Positions 53,003-62,954 of a stretch of DNA of 64,000 bases are shown in pieces. Origin of the DNA: CALJFL01 sp047633055. GTDB taxonomy: Bacteria > Pseudomonadota > Gammaproteobacteria > Pseudomonadales > Halieaceae. The DNA lies in NCBI GenBank assembly GCA_047633055.1, contig JBLIEI010000001.1, forward strand, positions 1-64,000, given 5' to 3'. The first letter of the stretch is position 1, and each line of letters begins with the position of its first letter. A program made the position numbers and the translations under genes. The notes beneath the pieces were generated by a model that saw only the letters and a list, made by a program, of their open reading frames with translations, made no database searches and was not told the DNA's origin.

Positions 53003-56000
53003 CAGGCGGCTATTCCACTGGCGTCCGCGGCGAAGCTTATCAATAAATCTTCGATGAATTTCTGCCTGTCGGCAGCTTCGGGCAGAGACTGCTCGAAGCG
53101 CAAACGTGTTGCCCCGGTGAGACGGTAGGATTTTGGATCTGACTGTACTAATGTCACCAGGCTCATAGGGTTTACCCGAGTACTTTGTTTGAAATTGATG
53201 TTACCACCCTCGGCGCCGACCTCAATACCGCTTATGCCGAGACTCTGGGCGCGAATTCGCAGTTTAGCCAGTTCGAAAAGATTGCCGATCTGCCTTGGCA
53301 GTAAGCCAAACCGGTCGATCATTTCTACCTGAATATCCCGTAGGTCACGATCTTTCTTCGCGGCCGCAATGCGTTTGTACAATATCAACCGGGTATTGAT
53401 GTCCGGCAGATAGTCTTCGGGAATCAGCGCCGGGGTATGCAGATTGATCTCTGTACCTGCATCCAGTGGCGCGTCGACATCTGGGATTTCGCCGCGCCTA
53501 AGTGCCGCGACTGCCTGTTCCAGCATATCCATATATAGGGAAAACCCGACGCTGTTAATCTGTCCACTTTGTTCGTCTCCCAGCAGCTCCCCAGCGCCAC
53601 GAATTTCCAAATCCTGAGTAGCCAGCATATACCCAGCGCCCAGGTCCCCCGCGGCTTCTATCGCCTCCAGGCGTTTGCTTGCGTCTGAACTAATGGCTGA
53701 GCGGGGCGGACACAACAGGTAGGCGTAGGCCTGGTGATGAGAGCGGCCCACTCTTCCTCTGAGCTGATGAAGTTGTGCCAGGCCGAAACGATCAGCGCGC
53801 TCTATGATGATCGTGTTTGCGTTCGGTACGTCGATTCCCGTTTCAATAATTGTTGTACACAGCAATATATGATGCCGTTGGTGGTAAAAAGAGGACATGA
53901 CATTTTCAAGTTGATTCTCCCGCAGCTGACCGTGAGCGACGGCGATGGACAGGTCTGGTAATAACTCGCGCAATTTGCGTGCAGTTTCTTCAATGGTCTT
54001 GACCTCGTTATGCAGGTAGTAAACCTGGCCACCCCTGAGGGTTTCCCGCAGTACCGCTTCTTTTATCAGACCAATATTGTGCTCGCGCACAAAGGTTTTG
54101 ATCGACAGGCGCCTGGCGGGTGGTGTGGCGATAATTGACAGATCGCGCATGCCACCCAGAGCCATATTAAGCGTTCGGGGAATCGGCGTAGCCGTGAGCG
54201 TGAGAATATCAACTTCTGCTCGCAGTGCTTTAATCGCTTCCTTTTGCTTAACCCCGAAACGGTGTTCCTCGTCGATGATCAGCAGACCTAGATCGTGAAA
54301 CTTAAAATCGGACTGCAACAGTTTGTGTGTGCCGACCAAAATATCAATTGCGCCCGATTTTACTTTGGTCGTCACTTCTTTCAGTTCCGCGGAGTTTTTG
54401 AATCTTGAAACCATATCAACGGCCACTGGCCAGTCGGCAAAGCGATCGCTGAAAGAATTGTAATGCTGCTGGGCGAGCAGAGTGGTCGGTACCAGTATGG
54501 CGACCTGCTTGCCATTTTGCGCGGCTATGAAGGCCGCGCGCATAGCGACCTCGGTTTTGCCAAAGCCCACGTCGCCACAAACCAGGCGATCCATTACCCG
54601 CGGGCTTGTCATGTCGGTTACCACAGCGTTAATCGTTGTTTGTTGATCCGGTGTTTCTTCGAACGGAAAGCTTGCACTGAATTGTTCGTAAGCCGTTGTC
54701 GGCAGTGAAAACATAAAGCCCTCTCTCGCTTCTCGGCGAGCGTAGACTTCGAGAAGCTGCGCGGCTACATCGCTGGCTTTCTCGCTGGCTTTACGCCGTG
54801 CTTTTTCCCACTGCTCAGAGCCCAGCCGGTGTAGCGGCGCGGTCTCGGGATCGCTGCCGGAATAGCGACTGATCAGGTGTAAGGAAGACACGGGTACGTA
54901 GAGCTTCGATTCCTGAGCATATTCGACCGTCAGAAATTCGGTTTCCTGTTCATTGACTGTGAGGGTTTCCAGCCCTCGGTAGCGTCCCACCCCGTGTTCT
55001 ATGTGAACCACGGGTACGCCTTCGCGCAACTCGTTAAGGTTGCGTAAAGTGTTGCCGGTGTCAGTTTCGTCGACTTTTTTGCGTCGCCTGCGCTGAGCGA
55101 CACGGTTGCCAAACAATTGCGACTCACACACCAGGGTTGCCTGAGCACTGCCAAAATACATGCCGCGGTCCAGCGGTGCGGTAGTGATGCAGAATTCGGC
55201 GCTCGATGTCAGGAAATCCTGCCAGTTCGCAACCGGTACAGGTTTGAGTTCGTGTGCGGAAAGAGATTCCAGAAGGATCTGCCGGCGGCCAGCGGATTCG
55301 GCGCACAACAATACACGTGAAAGGTGCTCGTCGAGAAAAGCACCCAGCTGGTCCATGGGGTTTAGCTTGCGGCCGTCCTGAACGCCAATGACGGGTGGCT
55401 GCAGGCAGTCGGTGGCGCAGTGCACTGGTGCTTCAGCATTGCTTCGCAGTTCCAGGACCGGAAGCTTGCCCAGCATTTTATAAAGATCTTCGACCGGTAT
55501 AAAACCGCGTGGGGGCGGGAGTAGTGGGCGTCGTGGATCCACACCATACTCTTCATAGCGTGACTGCACATCCTGCCAAAAACTCTGCGCGGCACTGTGA
55601 TGCTCGCCACTGGTGATGACGGCGGCACCGGCAGGCAGGTAGTCAAAAAGCGAATCGCAATGGTCAAAGAACAGCGGGATAAAATACTCGCTGCCCCCGG
55701 GAATGCGCCCGGCGCTGATCTCCGCGTAGACTGTGCAAGCGTCGTGATCGACGTCAAAGCTGTCGTACCAGTTGAACTGAAATCTACGTATCGCTTCAGA
55801 GTTAAGCGGGAATTCTCGTGCCGGCAGGAGATTGATAGCGTCTACCTTCTCGATGGTGAGCTGACTCTCTGCATCGAAAGTCCGCAAAGTGTCCACCTCA
55901 TCATCAAGCAGATCAATTCGATATGGCAACTCGCTACCCATTGGAAAAATATCGAGCAGCGAACCTCGAAAAGCAAATTCACCGTGTTCAAAGACAGTTT

Positions 56001-56469
56001 CGACGTTGTTGTACCCGTTATGGCTCAAATTTTGGCGGAACGCAGCGATGTCCAGAGTTTGTCCTCGCGCCAGCACCAGGCTAGAGCCAGCAATGTATTC
56101 CTTAGGCGGCAACCGATGCATCAATGTCGGGATTGGGACGATCAGCACGCCGCCGGACACCGAGGGCAGCCGATGTAAGGTACTCAGGCGCTCTGAAATG
56201 ATGTCCTGATGGGGCGAGAAGTTATCGTAAGGCAGTGTCTCCCAGTCTGGTAGTGACAGGATTTCGATATCATCGGTGATGAAAAACGGCAGCTCACGTT
56301 CCAGCGTTAAAGCCGCTGTGGTGTCAGCCGTGACAACGACCAGCAATTGGTCGGCAGACGCAAGCTCGGCAATAGCCCGACTCTCTGCAGATCCATAAAA
56401 CGGGCCAATAGCCGTTCTCGTTCCGGTTTTTTTGGGCCAGGGCGTGTTTTGTAGCAGTTCTGGGAACAT
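53002..56469 (-). CDS. mfd: Transcription-repair coupling factor
   Basis: Mfd removes RNA polymerase stalled at DNA lesions and recruits UvrA. The 1155-residue protein has the UvrB-like N-terminal domains (DWETLPYDNFSPHQD), the RNA-polymerase interaction domain (LREGVPVVHIEHGVGRYRG), RecG-like motor motifs (GDVGFGKTEVAMRAAF, IIDEEHRFGVKQ, TATPIPRTL, RGRVGRS) and the C-terminal UvrA-binding inhibitory domain. Length is normal. No good ribosome-binding site precedes the ATG at 56469. The gene diverges from gap. Confidence 0.97.
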   Translation of the reverse strand: MFPELLQNTPWPKKTGTRTAIGPFYGSAESRAIAELASADQLLVVVTADTTAALTLERELPFFITDDIEILSLPDWETLPYDNFSPHQDIISERLSTLHRLPSVSGGVLIVPIPTLMHRLPPKEYIAGSSLVLARGQTLDIAAFRQNLSHNGYNNVETVFEHGEFAFRGSLLDIFPMGSELPYRIDLLDDEVDTLRTFDAESQLTIEKVDAINLLPAREFPLNSEAIRRFQFNWYDSFDVDHDACTVYAEISAGRIPGGSEYFIPLFFDHCDSLFDYLPAGAAVITSGEHHSAAQSFWQDVQSRYEEYGVDPRRPLLPPPRGFIPVEDLYKMLGKLPVLELRSNAEAPVHCATDCLQPPVIGVQDGRKLNPMDQLGAFLDEHLSRVLLCAESAGRRQILLESLSAHELKPVPVANWQDFLTSSAEFCITTAPLDRGMYFGSAQATLVCESQLFGNRVAQRRRRKKVDETDTGNTLRNLNELREGVPVVHIEHGVGRYRGLETLTVNEQETEFLTVEYAQESKLYVPVSSLHLISRYSGSDPETAPLHRLGSEQWEKARRKASEKASDVAAQLLEVYARREAREGFMFSLPTTAYEQFSASFPFEETPDQQTTINAVVTDMTSPRVMDRLVCGDVGFGKTEVAMRAAFIAAQNGKQVAILVPTTLLAQQHYNSFSDRFADWPVAVDMVSRFKNSAELKEVTTKVKSGAIDILVGTHKLLQSDFKFHDLGLLIIDEEHRFGVKQKEAIKALRAEVDILTLTATPIPRTLNMALGGMRDLSIIATPPARRLSIKTFVREHNIGLIKEAVLRETLRGGQVYYLHNEVKTIEETARKLRELLPDLSIAVAHGQLRENQLENVMSSFYHQRHHILLCTTIIETGIDVPNANTIIIERADRFGLAQLHQLRGRVGRSHHQAYAYLLCPPRSAISSDASKRLEAIEAAGDLGAGYMLATQDLEIRGAGELLGDEQSGQINSVGFSLYMDMLEQAVAALRRGEIPDVDAPLDAGTEINLHTPALIPEDYLPDINTRLILYKRIAAAKKDRDLRDIQVEMIDRFGLLPRQIGNLFELAKLRIRAQSLGISGIEVGAEGGNINFKQSTRVNPMSLVTLVQSDPKSYRLTGATRLRFEQSLPEAADRQKFIEDLLISFAADASGIAA

Positions 56470-56632
56470 AGTGGCGGGTGTGCCGACTCGGTAGCAAACA
56501 GGGCGGCCATTGTAAGGTCTAGCAGGTCGCGGCTCCAGTGTCTTAAGTCCGGTCTTGTTGCTGGCTTGCCCCAGCTACCTCATCGTATGATAATGCGCAC
56601 CGTAGCCCACGCGCAAACTCAAAGGTGCCTTA

Positions 56633-58102
56633 GTGAACGAACGTAAACGAACTAGACCTGCCGACTATTTTGCCGATTGGAAAGAGCGGGAGGCCCTGGC
56701 AGAGGGTATGATCCCCATGGTCGGTAAGATGTCCCGTGAAAATAACGTCAAATGTTATATCTACGGGCATTCCTTGGTGAATCGCTCGGTGCTACAGATC
56801 ATGAAAGATCACCGCTATGTCCGCCAGATCGAAGGGAATGAACTGTCGGAGTTTGAGACATTCCCTGTTTTGAAGGCCATATCTGAACTTAATTTAGGCC
56901 CTGCCCACATCGATGTCGGTCGCCTCGCTGTTCACTACTATGATAAGGGCGAGGGTCAGGATCAGAGTGTCGATGAATACGTAGCCAGTGAACTTGCAGA
57001 TTTGATTGGTAAACAGGGCGAGCCAGCCCATGAGCCTGTCGATGTCGTTCTTTACGGGTTTGGCCGCATCGGCCGCCTGATGGCCCGCATTTTGATCGAC
57101 AAAACCGATGGCGGAGCATCGCTGCGGCTGCGCGCTATTGTGGTGCGCAAAGGCAATGCCGATAACGATCTGGTGAAAAGGGCTAGCCTGCTGCGGCGGG
57201 ACTCGGTGCACGGTGCGTTCGAAGGCACTATTCGGGTCGACGAGGAGCGCCAGTCGTTCGTTGCTAATGGCAATGAGATCAAAGTGATTTACGCGGATTC
57301 CCCGGACAATATCGATTACACCGCATACGGCATTAACAATGCCATGATAATTGATAATACCGGTGTCTGGCGAGACGAAGCCAGCTTGTCGCTGCATCTG
57401 AAGTCCAAAGGTGCTAGCAAGGTTATTCTGACTGCGCCGGGCAAGGGCGATATGAAAAACGTGGTAGCGGGTATTAATAGCCACATGATTTCCGCACAGG
57501 ATACGATGATCTCGGCAGCTTCCTGCACGACCAACGCGATTGCTCCGCCGTTGAAGGCGCTGGATGACGAGTTCGGCATCGTGACGGGGCATGTTGAGAC
57601 CGTGCATGCCTATACCAACGACCAGAATCTGACCGACAACTACCACAAAGCCAACCGGCGAGGCCGCAGTGCACCGCTTAATATGGTAATCACTGAAACT
57701 GGCGCCGCCCTTGCTGTTGCCAAAGTACTGCCGCAGCTCGCTGGCAAGTTGACCGGGAATGCAATTCGGGTTCCCACGCCCAATGTTTCGATGGCTATCC
57801 TGAACCTGACTCTGGGGCGTGAAACAACGGTGGCCGAGCTAAATGAATATATGCGCAGCGTGGCGCTGCACTCGCCCATGCGCAAGCAGATCGATTACTC
57901 CAACTCGCCTGAGGTGGTGTCCTCTGATTTTGTGGGCTCTAGAACGGCCTGTGTTTACGACGCGCAAGCGACTATTGTTAATGGTGCTCATGCGGTCATC
58001 TACCTGTGGTACGACAACGAGTTCGGTTATAGCTGCCAGGTGCATCGTATTGTCGAGCAGATGGCAGGAATTGAATACGCAACCTTCCCAAAAAAGACTT
58101 GA
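56633..58102 (+). CDS. Glyceraldehyde-3-phosphate dehydrogenase with N-terminal extension
   Basis: The 489-residue protein is about 150 residues longer than usual GAPDH. The dehydrogenase part begins near residue 136 (VVLYGFGRIGRLMARIL) and keeps the catalytic Cys near residue 298 in SAASCTTNAIA, the His-containing HVETVHAYTNDQ and the Pi-site region. The first 135 residues (ending ...GKQGEPAHEP) form a helical domain of unknown role. P. aeruginosa PA3001 is the same type at the same place beside mfd. Direction (glycolytic or gluconeogenic) and cofactor are not decided by sequence. Start GTG follows AAGGTG. Confidence 0.9.
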   Translation: MNERKRTRPADYFADWKEREALAEGMIPMVGKMSRENNVKCYIYGHSLVNRSVLQIMKDHRYVRQIEGNELSEFETFPVLKAISELNLGPAHIDVGRLAVHYYDKGEGQDQSVDEYVASELADLIGKQGEPAHEPVDVVLYGFGRIGRLMARILIDKTDGGASLRLRAIVVRKGNADNDLVKRASLLRRDSVHGAFEGTIRVDEERQSFVANGNEIKVIYADSPDNIDYTAYGINNAMIIDNTGVWRDEASLSLHLKSKGASKVILTAPGKGDMKNVVAGINSHMISAQDTMISAASCTTNAIAPPLKALDDEFGIVTGHVETVHAYTNDQNLTDNYHKANRRGRSAPLNMVITETGAALAVAKVLPQLAGKLTGNAIRVPTPNVSMAILNLTLGRETTVAELNEYMRSVALHSPMRKQIDYSNSPEVVSSDFVGSRTACVYDAQATIVNGAHAVIYLWYDNEFGYSCQVHRIVEQMAGIEYATFPKKT

Positions 58103-58210
58103 TTAATTAGTGGCCGACGGTCCGGCTTAAAATCCGTGTCCGTAGCTAAAACTTGTTCAAAATCATGTATCTTCATCAATCTTGTAGTGTTTTTGGCGGA
58201 ATCAATCCTG

Positions 58211-58275
58211 TATAATACGCTCGGCTCGGAGCCAAGCGTTTGATTCTTGCGCCGCTCGATATCAACGTGGAGCGG
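58211..58275 (+). promoter_or_regulatory. Putative nqr promoter and leader hairpin
   Basis: A perfect TATAAT (58211-58216) lies 140 bases before nqrA, though its -35 region (TGTTTT, 17-base spacing) is weak. The symmetric GGCT-CGG-AGCC with outer CGCT/AGCG (58218-58238) spans the predicted start, and CCGCTC/GAGCGG (58252-58257, 58270-58275) would form a leader hairpin. These may bind a regulator or shape the leader; no known element was recognised. Confidence 0.45.
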
Positions 58276-58355
58276 TGATCATTATTTCAATCGGTCTGTG
58301 TGCATTTCTTCGGCCCACCCGTACGTAGTTAGTCGCTAACCTTTAGGCATATCGT

Positions 58356-59699
58356 ATGATCAAAATTAAGCGGGGTTTGGATATACCTATCCAAGGTGCT
58401 CCCGACCAAAATGTTGAAGACGCTTCGCCGGCGAGAGCTGTGGCTCTTGTCGGTTTCGATTATATCGGCATGAAGCCGACAATGGCTGTCAGTGTCGGCG
58501 ATCAGGTAAAGCTAGGTCAGCTGCTGTTCAGTGACAAGAAGAGCGAAGGGGTGAGATACACGGCGCCCGCCAGTGGTACCGTCTCAGCGATTAACCGTGG
58601 AGCCCGTCGGGTCTTACAGTCCGTGGTTATCGAAGTGGCTGGCGATGAGGCCGAGACCTTTGGGCTGCGCGATGTGGCTGCCTGTAAAAAGCTGGATGGG
58701 TCCACCGTCAGGGCACAATTGGTGGAGAGCGGGCAGTGGACTGCCCTCAGAACGCGACCGTTTTCCAAAGTGCCAGCAATAGACAGCGAATGCACTGCCA
58801 TCTTCATCACCGCCATCGATACTCATCCGTTAGCAGCGGATCCTGCCCCAATAATAGCTCAGCAAGCTGACGCTTTCTCCCTAGGCCAAGACCTGCTGGC
58901 AACTCTCACCGCCGGCAAGGTGTATCTGTGTGGTCAGTTCGGCGCCAACTTGCCACAGGGCAGTGCCGCAAATATAGAACTGGCGGAATTCGCCGGACCG
59001 CATCCAGCGGGTCTAGCAGGTACGCATATCCATTTACTGGAAGGTGTCAGCATTGGTAAGGTGGCTTGGTCTATCGGCTATCAGGATGTCATCGCTATTG
59101 GTCGTTTGTTTTTAGACGGCCGCCTTTACTCACAGAGGGTTATTTCTTTGGGTGGCCCGCAGGTTGAGAATCCCCGGCTGATTCGGACACACCTGGGGGC
59201 AGATTTACAGGCCTTGTGCGCCGGTGAGTTGCGCGATGGCGATAATCGGGTAATTTCGGGTTCCGTGCTTGGCGGTCGTCAGGTGCACGCATCCACTGCA
59301 TATCTTGGGCGCTATCACAATCAAGTCTCTGTGTTACTTGAGGGTCGTGGCCGAGATTTATTGGGTTGGATTTCGCCGGGTTTTAAAAAGCACTCAAACC
59401 TTGGCATCTATGTCACCAGCTTACTCGGAAACAAACCGTTGCCTATGACCACCAATACCAACGGCAGCGAAAGAGCCATGGTGCCGGTGGGGAGCTATGA
59501 AACAGTGGTGCCTCTTGATGTATTGCCGACGCAGTTGTTGCGGTCATTGATTGTTGGCGACTCGGAAATGGCTCAGTCTCTGGGCTGCCTTGAACTGGAA
59601 GAGGAAGACTTAGCATTGTGCAGTTATGTGTGTCCCGGGAAATACGAATACGGCCCTATTTTGCGGGATAATCTGACGCGAATTGAGACGGAGGGTTAG
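58356..59699 (+). CDS. nqrA: Na+-translocating NADH:quinone oxidoreductase subunit A
   Basis: NqrA is the soluble subunit of the sodium pump, sitting on the cytoplasmic side and contributing to quinone binding. The 447-residue protein starts IKIKRGLDIPIQG and has the lipoyl-like segment ASGTVSAINRGARRVLQSV and the C-terminal ELEEEDLALCSYVCPGKYE with conserved cysteines. It is first gene of nqrABCDEF, placed downstream of gap as in Pseudomonas; nqrB starts three bases after it. Confidence 0.97.
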   Translation: MIKIKRGLDIPIQGAPDQNVEDASPARAVALVGFDYIGMKPTMAVSVGDQVKLGQLLFSDKKSEGVRYTAPASGTVSAINRGARRVLQSVVIEVAGDEAETFGLRDVAACKKLDGSTVRAQLVESGQWTALRTRPFSKVPAIDSECTAIFITAIDTHPLAADPAPIIAQQADAFSLGQDLLATLTAGKVYLCGQFGANLPQGSAANIELAEFAGPHPAGLAGTHIHLLEGVSIGKVAWSIGYQDVIAIGRLFLDGRLYSQRVISLGGPQVENPRLIRTHLGADLQALCAGELRDGDNRVISGSVLGGRQVHASTAYLGRYHNQVSVLLEGRGRDLLGWISPGFKKHSNLGIYVTSLLGNKPLPMTTNTNGSERAMVPVGSYETVVPLDVLPTQLLRSLIVGDSEMAQSLGCLELEEEDLALCSYVCPGKYEYGPILRDNLTRIETEG

Positions 59700-59702
59700 A
59701 AC

Positions 59703-60899
59703 GTGGCGTTGAGAAAATCTTTAGACAATCTTGAACACCATTTCAAGGAGGGCGGGCGTTTCGAAAAGTATTATGCGATTTTTGAAGTGTTTGACACCTT
59801 CCTCTATTCGCCCTCATCGGTAACTCGCTCTACTGCACATGTTCGTGATGGGATAGACCTTAAGCGCATCATGATTACTGTATGGATGGCGACTTTTCCC
59901 GCTATGTTTTACGGTATGTACAACTTGGGTTTTCAGGCCAACGATATCCTTGCTGTTAGCGGTGGCGCTGTGGACGGCTGGCGCGGCTCTCTTATTTCTA
60001 CTTTCGGTGGCTATGACGCCAGCAGTATCTGGCATTGTCTCTGGTTCGGCGCTGTATATTTTATTCCAATTTATGCGGTAACTTTTCTTGTCGGTATTTC
60101 CTGGGAAATATTATTTGCCATAAAAAGAGGGCACGAGGTCAACGAAGGCTTTTTCGTCACCTCCGTTCTTTTTGCCTTGTGTTGCCCGCCGGATCTGCCT
60201 CTGTGGCAGGCAGCCTTGGGTATCAGTTTTGGTGTAGTGATCGGCAAAGAAGTCTTTGGCGGTACTGGTAAAAATTTCCTTAACCCCGCGTTGACCGGTC
60301 GTGCCTTTTTGTACTTTGCCTATCCCGCACAATTGTCAGGCGATGCGGTATGGACTGCAGTTGACGGTTATACCGGTGCGACTGCGCTGTCGCTAGTGGC
60401 GTCTCAGGGCATGGAAGCGATGCAGTCTACCTACAGTTGGACTTCGGCGTTTTACGGCTCTATCCCAGGGTCAATTGGTGAGACATCAACCGTGGCGATT
60501 TTGCTAGGCGGCGCATTGTTGCTAGCCACACGGATTGCGTCGTGGCGGATTGTGCTGGGTGTATTCCTTGGCATGGTTGCCTTGTCGTCCCTGTTCAATG
60601 TGGTCGGCTCAGACAGCAATCCGGGGTTCGCTATGCCCTGGTACTGGCATCTGGTCACCGGTGGTTTTGCTTTCGGTATGATTTTTATGGCCACCGATCC
60701 GGTGTCGGGGGCAATGACCAACGGCGGCAAATGGGCGTACGGGATTCTGATTGGTGTCATGACGGTGCTAATCAGGGTGGTTAACCCTGCATTCCCTGAA
60801 GGGATTATGTTGGCGATTCTGTTCGCTAACTTGTTTGCTCCTCTGCTTGATCACTTTGTGGTCCAGGCCAATGTTAATAGGAGGCTCGCCCGTGTCTAG
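59703..60899 (+). CDS. nqrB: Na+-translocating NADH:quinone oxidoreductase subunit B
   Basis: NqrB is a membrane subunit with covalent FMN and the likely ion path. The 398-residue protein has about ten membrane helices, and the flavinylation motif appears as GYTGATALSL near residue 224, with Thr as the FMN acceptor. The start is GTG at 59703. The nqrC start lies eight bases inside its 3' end. Confidence 0.97.
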   Translation: MALRKSLDNLEHHFKEGGRFEKYYAIFEVFDTFLYSPSSVTRSTAHVRDGIDLKRIMITVWMATFPAMFYGMYNLGFQANDILAVSGGAVDGWRGSLISTFGGYDASSIWHCLWFGAVYFIPIYAVTFLVGISWEILFAIKRGHEVNEGFFVTSVLFALCCPPDLPLWQAALGISFGVVIGKEVFGGTGKNFLNPALTGRAFLYFAYPAQLSGDAVWTAVDGYTGATALSLVASQGMEAMQSTYSWTSAFYGSIPGSIGETSTVAILLGGALLLATRIASWRIVLGVFLGMVALSSLFNVVGSDSNPGFAMPWYWHLVTGGFAFGMIFMATDPVSGAMTNGGKWAYGILIGVMTVLIRVVNPAFPEGIMLAILFANLFAPLLDHFVVQANVNRRLARV

Positions 60900-61665
60900 T
60901 CAGGACAGCACCAAGAAAATTGTATTGGTCGCTTTGTCACTGTGTCTAGTTTGCTCAGTGGTCGTTTCTACTGCGGCAGTGCTCCTAAAGCCAGCTCAGG
61001 AAGCCAATAAGGCCCTCGATAAGAAGCGTAACATTTTGCAGGCCGCAGGTATGTTGCAACCGGACCTGAGCATAGATGAGCAGTTCGCTCAGATAACCGC
61101 GAAAGTCGTTGATTTGCGGACCGGAAAATATACTGATGAAGTCGATCCGGAGCGCTTCAATCAGCGCAAGTCGGCCAAGGATCCTTCGCAATCAAAAAAA
61201 CTCAGCTCCGACGCTGATTTAGCAAAGATATCGCGACGAGAAGACTACGCCATTATTTATTTGGTGCAGACTGATAGCGGCGACCTCGATAAAATAATCT
61301 TGCCCGTACACGGTTATGGACTGTGGTCTACGTTGTACGGTTTTCTCGCTTTAGAGGCAGATGGTAATACCGTGGCAGGCATGGGCTTTTATGAACATGC
61401 GGAAACGCCAGGACTTGGCGGCGAAGTTGACAATCCCCGTTGGAAGAGCCAGTGGCCCGGCAAGCAAGTGTACCGTGACAATGAAGTCAGTATCGGGCTT
61501 GTAAAAGGCACTGTCGATGTGGCTAGTCCCGACGCCGATTGGCAAATAGATGGGCTTTCTGGCGCGACGATAACTGCCAGAGGAGTTAGCAACCTGATGC
61601 ACTTTTGGCTCGGGGAAGATGGCTTTCAGCCCTTTCTGAGTAATCTAAAGAAAGGAGACGCCTGA
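60892..61665 (+). CDS. nqrC: Na+-translocating NADH:quinone oxidoreductase subunit C
   Basis: NqrC is a single-pass subunit with a periplasmic domain carrying covalent FMN. One N-terminal helix (residues about 9-29) is followed by the soluble domain, with the flavinylation motif GLSGATITARG near residue 223. The start is GTG at 60892, with AGGAGG eight bases upstream; this gives 257 residues and overlaps nqrB by eight bases. A longer frame from 60835 is not supported by the family. Confidence 0.95.
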   Translation: MSSQDSTKKIVLVALSLCLVCSVVVSTAAVLLKPAQEANKALDKKRNILQAAGMLQPDLSIDEQFAQITAKVVDLRTGKYTDEVDPERFNQRKSAKDPSQSKKLSSDADLAKISRREDYAIIYLVQTDSGDLDKIILPVHGYGLWSTLYGFLALEADGNTVAGMGFYEHAETPGLGGEVDNPRWKSQWPGKQVYRDNEVSIGLVKGTVDVASPDADWQIDGLSGATITARGVSNLMHFWLGEDGFQPFLSNLKKGDA

Positions 61666-61666
61666 C

Positions 61667-62329
61667 ATGACAAGTATCAAAGAGACCCTCACCGGTCCTA
61701 TCTTTAAAGATAACCCGATAGCCTTGCAGATTTTAGGCATCTGTTCTGCGCTGGCTGTGACCTCATCGCTGCAGGTTACTCTGGTAATGTGTGTGGCATT
61801 GACGGCGGTAACGGCCTTTTCGAACCTGTCTATTTCCGCGATACGTAAGCTCATCCCAGGCAGTATCCGCATCATCGTCCAAATGATCATCATTGCCTCG
61901 TTGGTGATCGTGGTGGATCAAACATTGAAAGCGGTGGCCTACGACATCAGTAAGCAGTTGTCGGTTTTTGTTGGGCTGATTATCACTAACTGCATTGTGA
62001 TGGGACGCGCCGAAGCCTTCGCCATGAAGAACCCACCCCTAGCCAGTTTCGTCGATGGCATTGGTAACGGTTTGGGTTATTCGATTGTCCTTATTTGTGT
62101 CGCGGTCATCCGTGAATTGTTCGGTGCTGGCAAGTTAATGGGCGTCGAGATTTTACCGTTGGTTACTGAGGGCGGTTGGTATCAACCCAACGGTATGTTG
62201 CTTTTGCCGCCCAGTGCTTTCTTCATTATTGGTTTATTAATCTGGGGCCTGCGCAGTGTCAATACCGATCAGGTAGAAGCGCCTGATTTCAAAATGGCTA
62301 AGCACACACCTGTGGAAGAGGGCGTTTAA
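61667..62329 (+). CDS. nqrD: Na+-translocating NADH:quinone oxidoreductase subunit D
   Basis: The 220-residue subunit has six hydrophobic segments and resembles RnfE. It includes the half-channel segment VFVGLIITNCIVMGRAEAFA with the Cys that contributes to the membrane iron site together with NqrE. It starts one base after the nqrC stop behind AAAGGAGA and is directly followed by nqrE. Confidence 0.97.
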   Translation: MTSIKETLTGPIFKDNPIALQILGICSALAVTSSLQVTLVMCVALTAVTAFSNLSISAIRKLIPGSIRIIVQMIIIASLVIVVDQTLKAVAYDISKQLSVFVGLIITNCIVMGRAEAFAMKNPPLASFVDGIGNGLGYSIVLICVAVIRELFGAGKLMGVEILPLVTEGGWYQPNGMLLLPPSAFFIIGLLIWGLRSVNTDQVEAPDFKMAKHTPVEEGV

Positions 62330-62938
62330 ATGGAACATTATCTAAGTCTCTTTATCCGTTCTATATTTATTGAAAATATGGCGCTGGCGTTCTTTTTAGG
62401 CATGTGCACCTTCCTAGCGGTTTCCAAAAAAGTAAAAGCCGCCTTTGGTCTGGGTGTCGCTGTTGTGGTGGTACTGACAATCACCGTGCCGATTAACAAT
62501 TTGCTTTATACTTACCTGCTGTCAGATGGCGCATTGGCCTGGGCGGGTTATCCCGATCTGGACTTAAGCTTCCTCGGTTTGCTGACCTACATCGGGGTGA
62601 TAGCAGCTTTGGTGCAAATTTTGGAGATGTTTCTCGATAAATACGTGCCAGCACTCTACGCCGCACTGGGTGTGTTCTTGCCGTTGATCACGGTGAACTG
62701 TGCCATTCTCGGGGCGTCTTTGTTTATGGTCGAACGCGACTATAACTTTGGCGAGAGCGTGGTTTACGGCGCTGGCGCCGGCGTTGGTTGGGCACTGGCG
62801 ATCGTTGCCTTGGCCGGTATACGCGAAAAACTCAAGTACAGTGATATCCCTGATGGTTTGCAGGGGCTCGGTATCACTTTTATTACGGTAGGCCTTATGT
62901 CGCTCGGCTTTATGTCCTTCGGCGGCATCGATATTTAG
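62330..62938 (+). CDS. nqrE: Na+-translocating NADH:quinone oxidoreductase subunit E
   Basis: The 202-residue membrane subunit is homologous to RnfA and inverted relative to NqrD. The segment FLGMCTFLAVSKKVKAAFGLG and LPLITVNCAILGASLFM hold the cysteines that share the iron centre with NqrD. It begins at the base after the nqrD stop. Confidence 0.97.
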   Translation: MEHYLSLFIRSIFIENMALAFFLGMCTFLAVSKKVKAAFGLGVAVVVVLTITVPINNLLYTYLLSDGALAWAGYPDLDLSFLGLLTYIGVIAALVQILEMFLDKYVPALYAALGVFLPLITVNCAILGASLFMVERDYNFGESVVYGAGAGVGWALAIVALAGIREKLKYSDIPDGLQGLGITFITVGLMSLGFMSFGGIDI

Positions 62939-62954
62939 ACGGAACTAGAAAGAT

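Noticed and set aside
56894..57646. 250-residue frame opposite gap, and similar long antisense frames opposite dnaX (34283-34840), glnS (7327-7920) and acnB (3220-3684)
   Set aside because: Each lies wholly inside a well-supported gene on the other strand, lacks domain motifs and looks like a codon-bias shadow.
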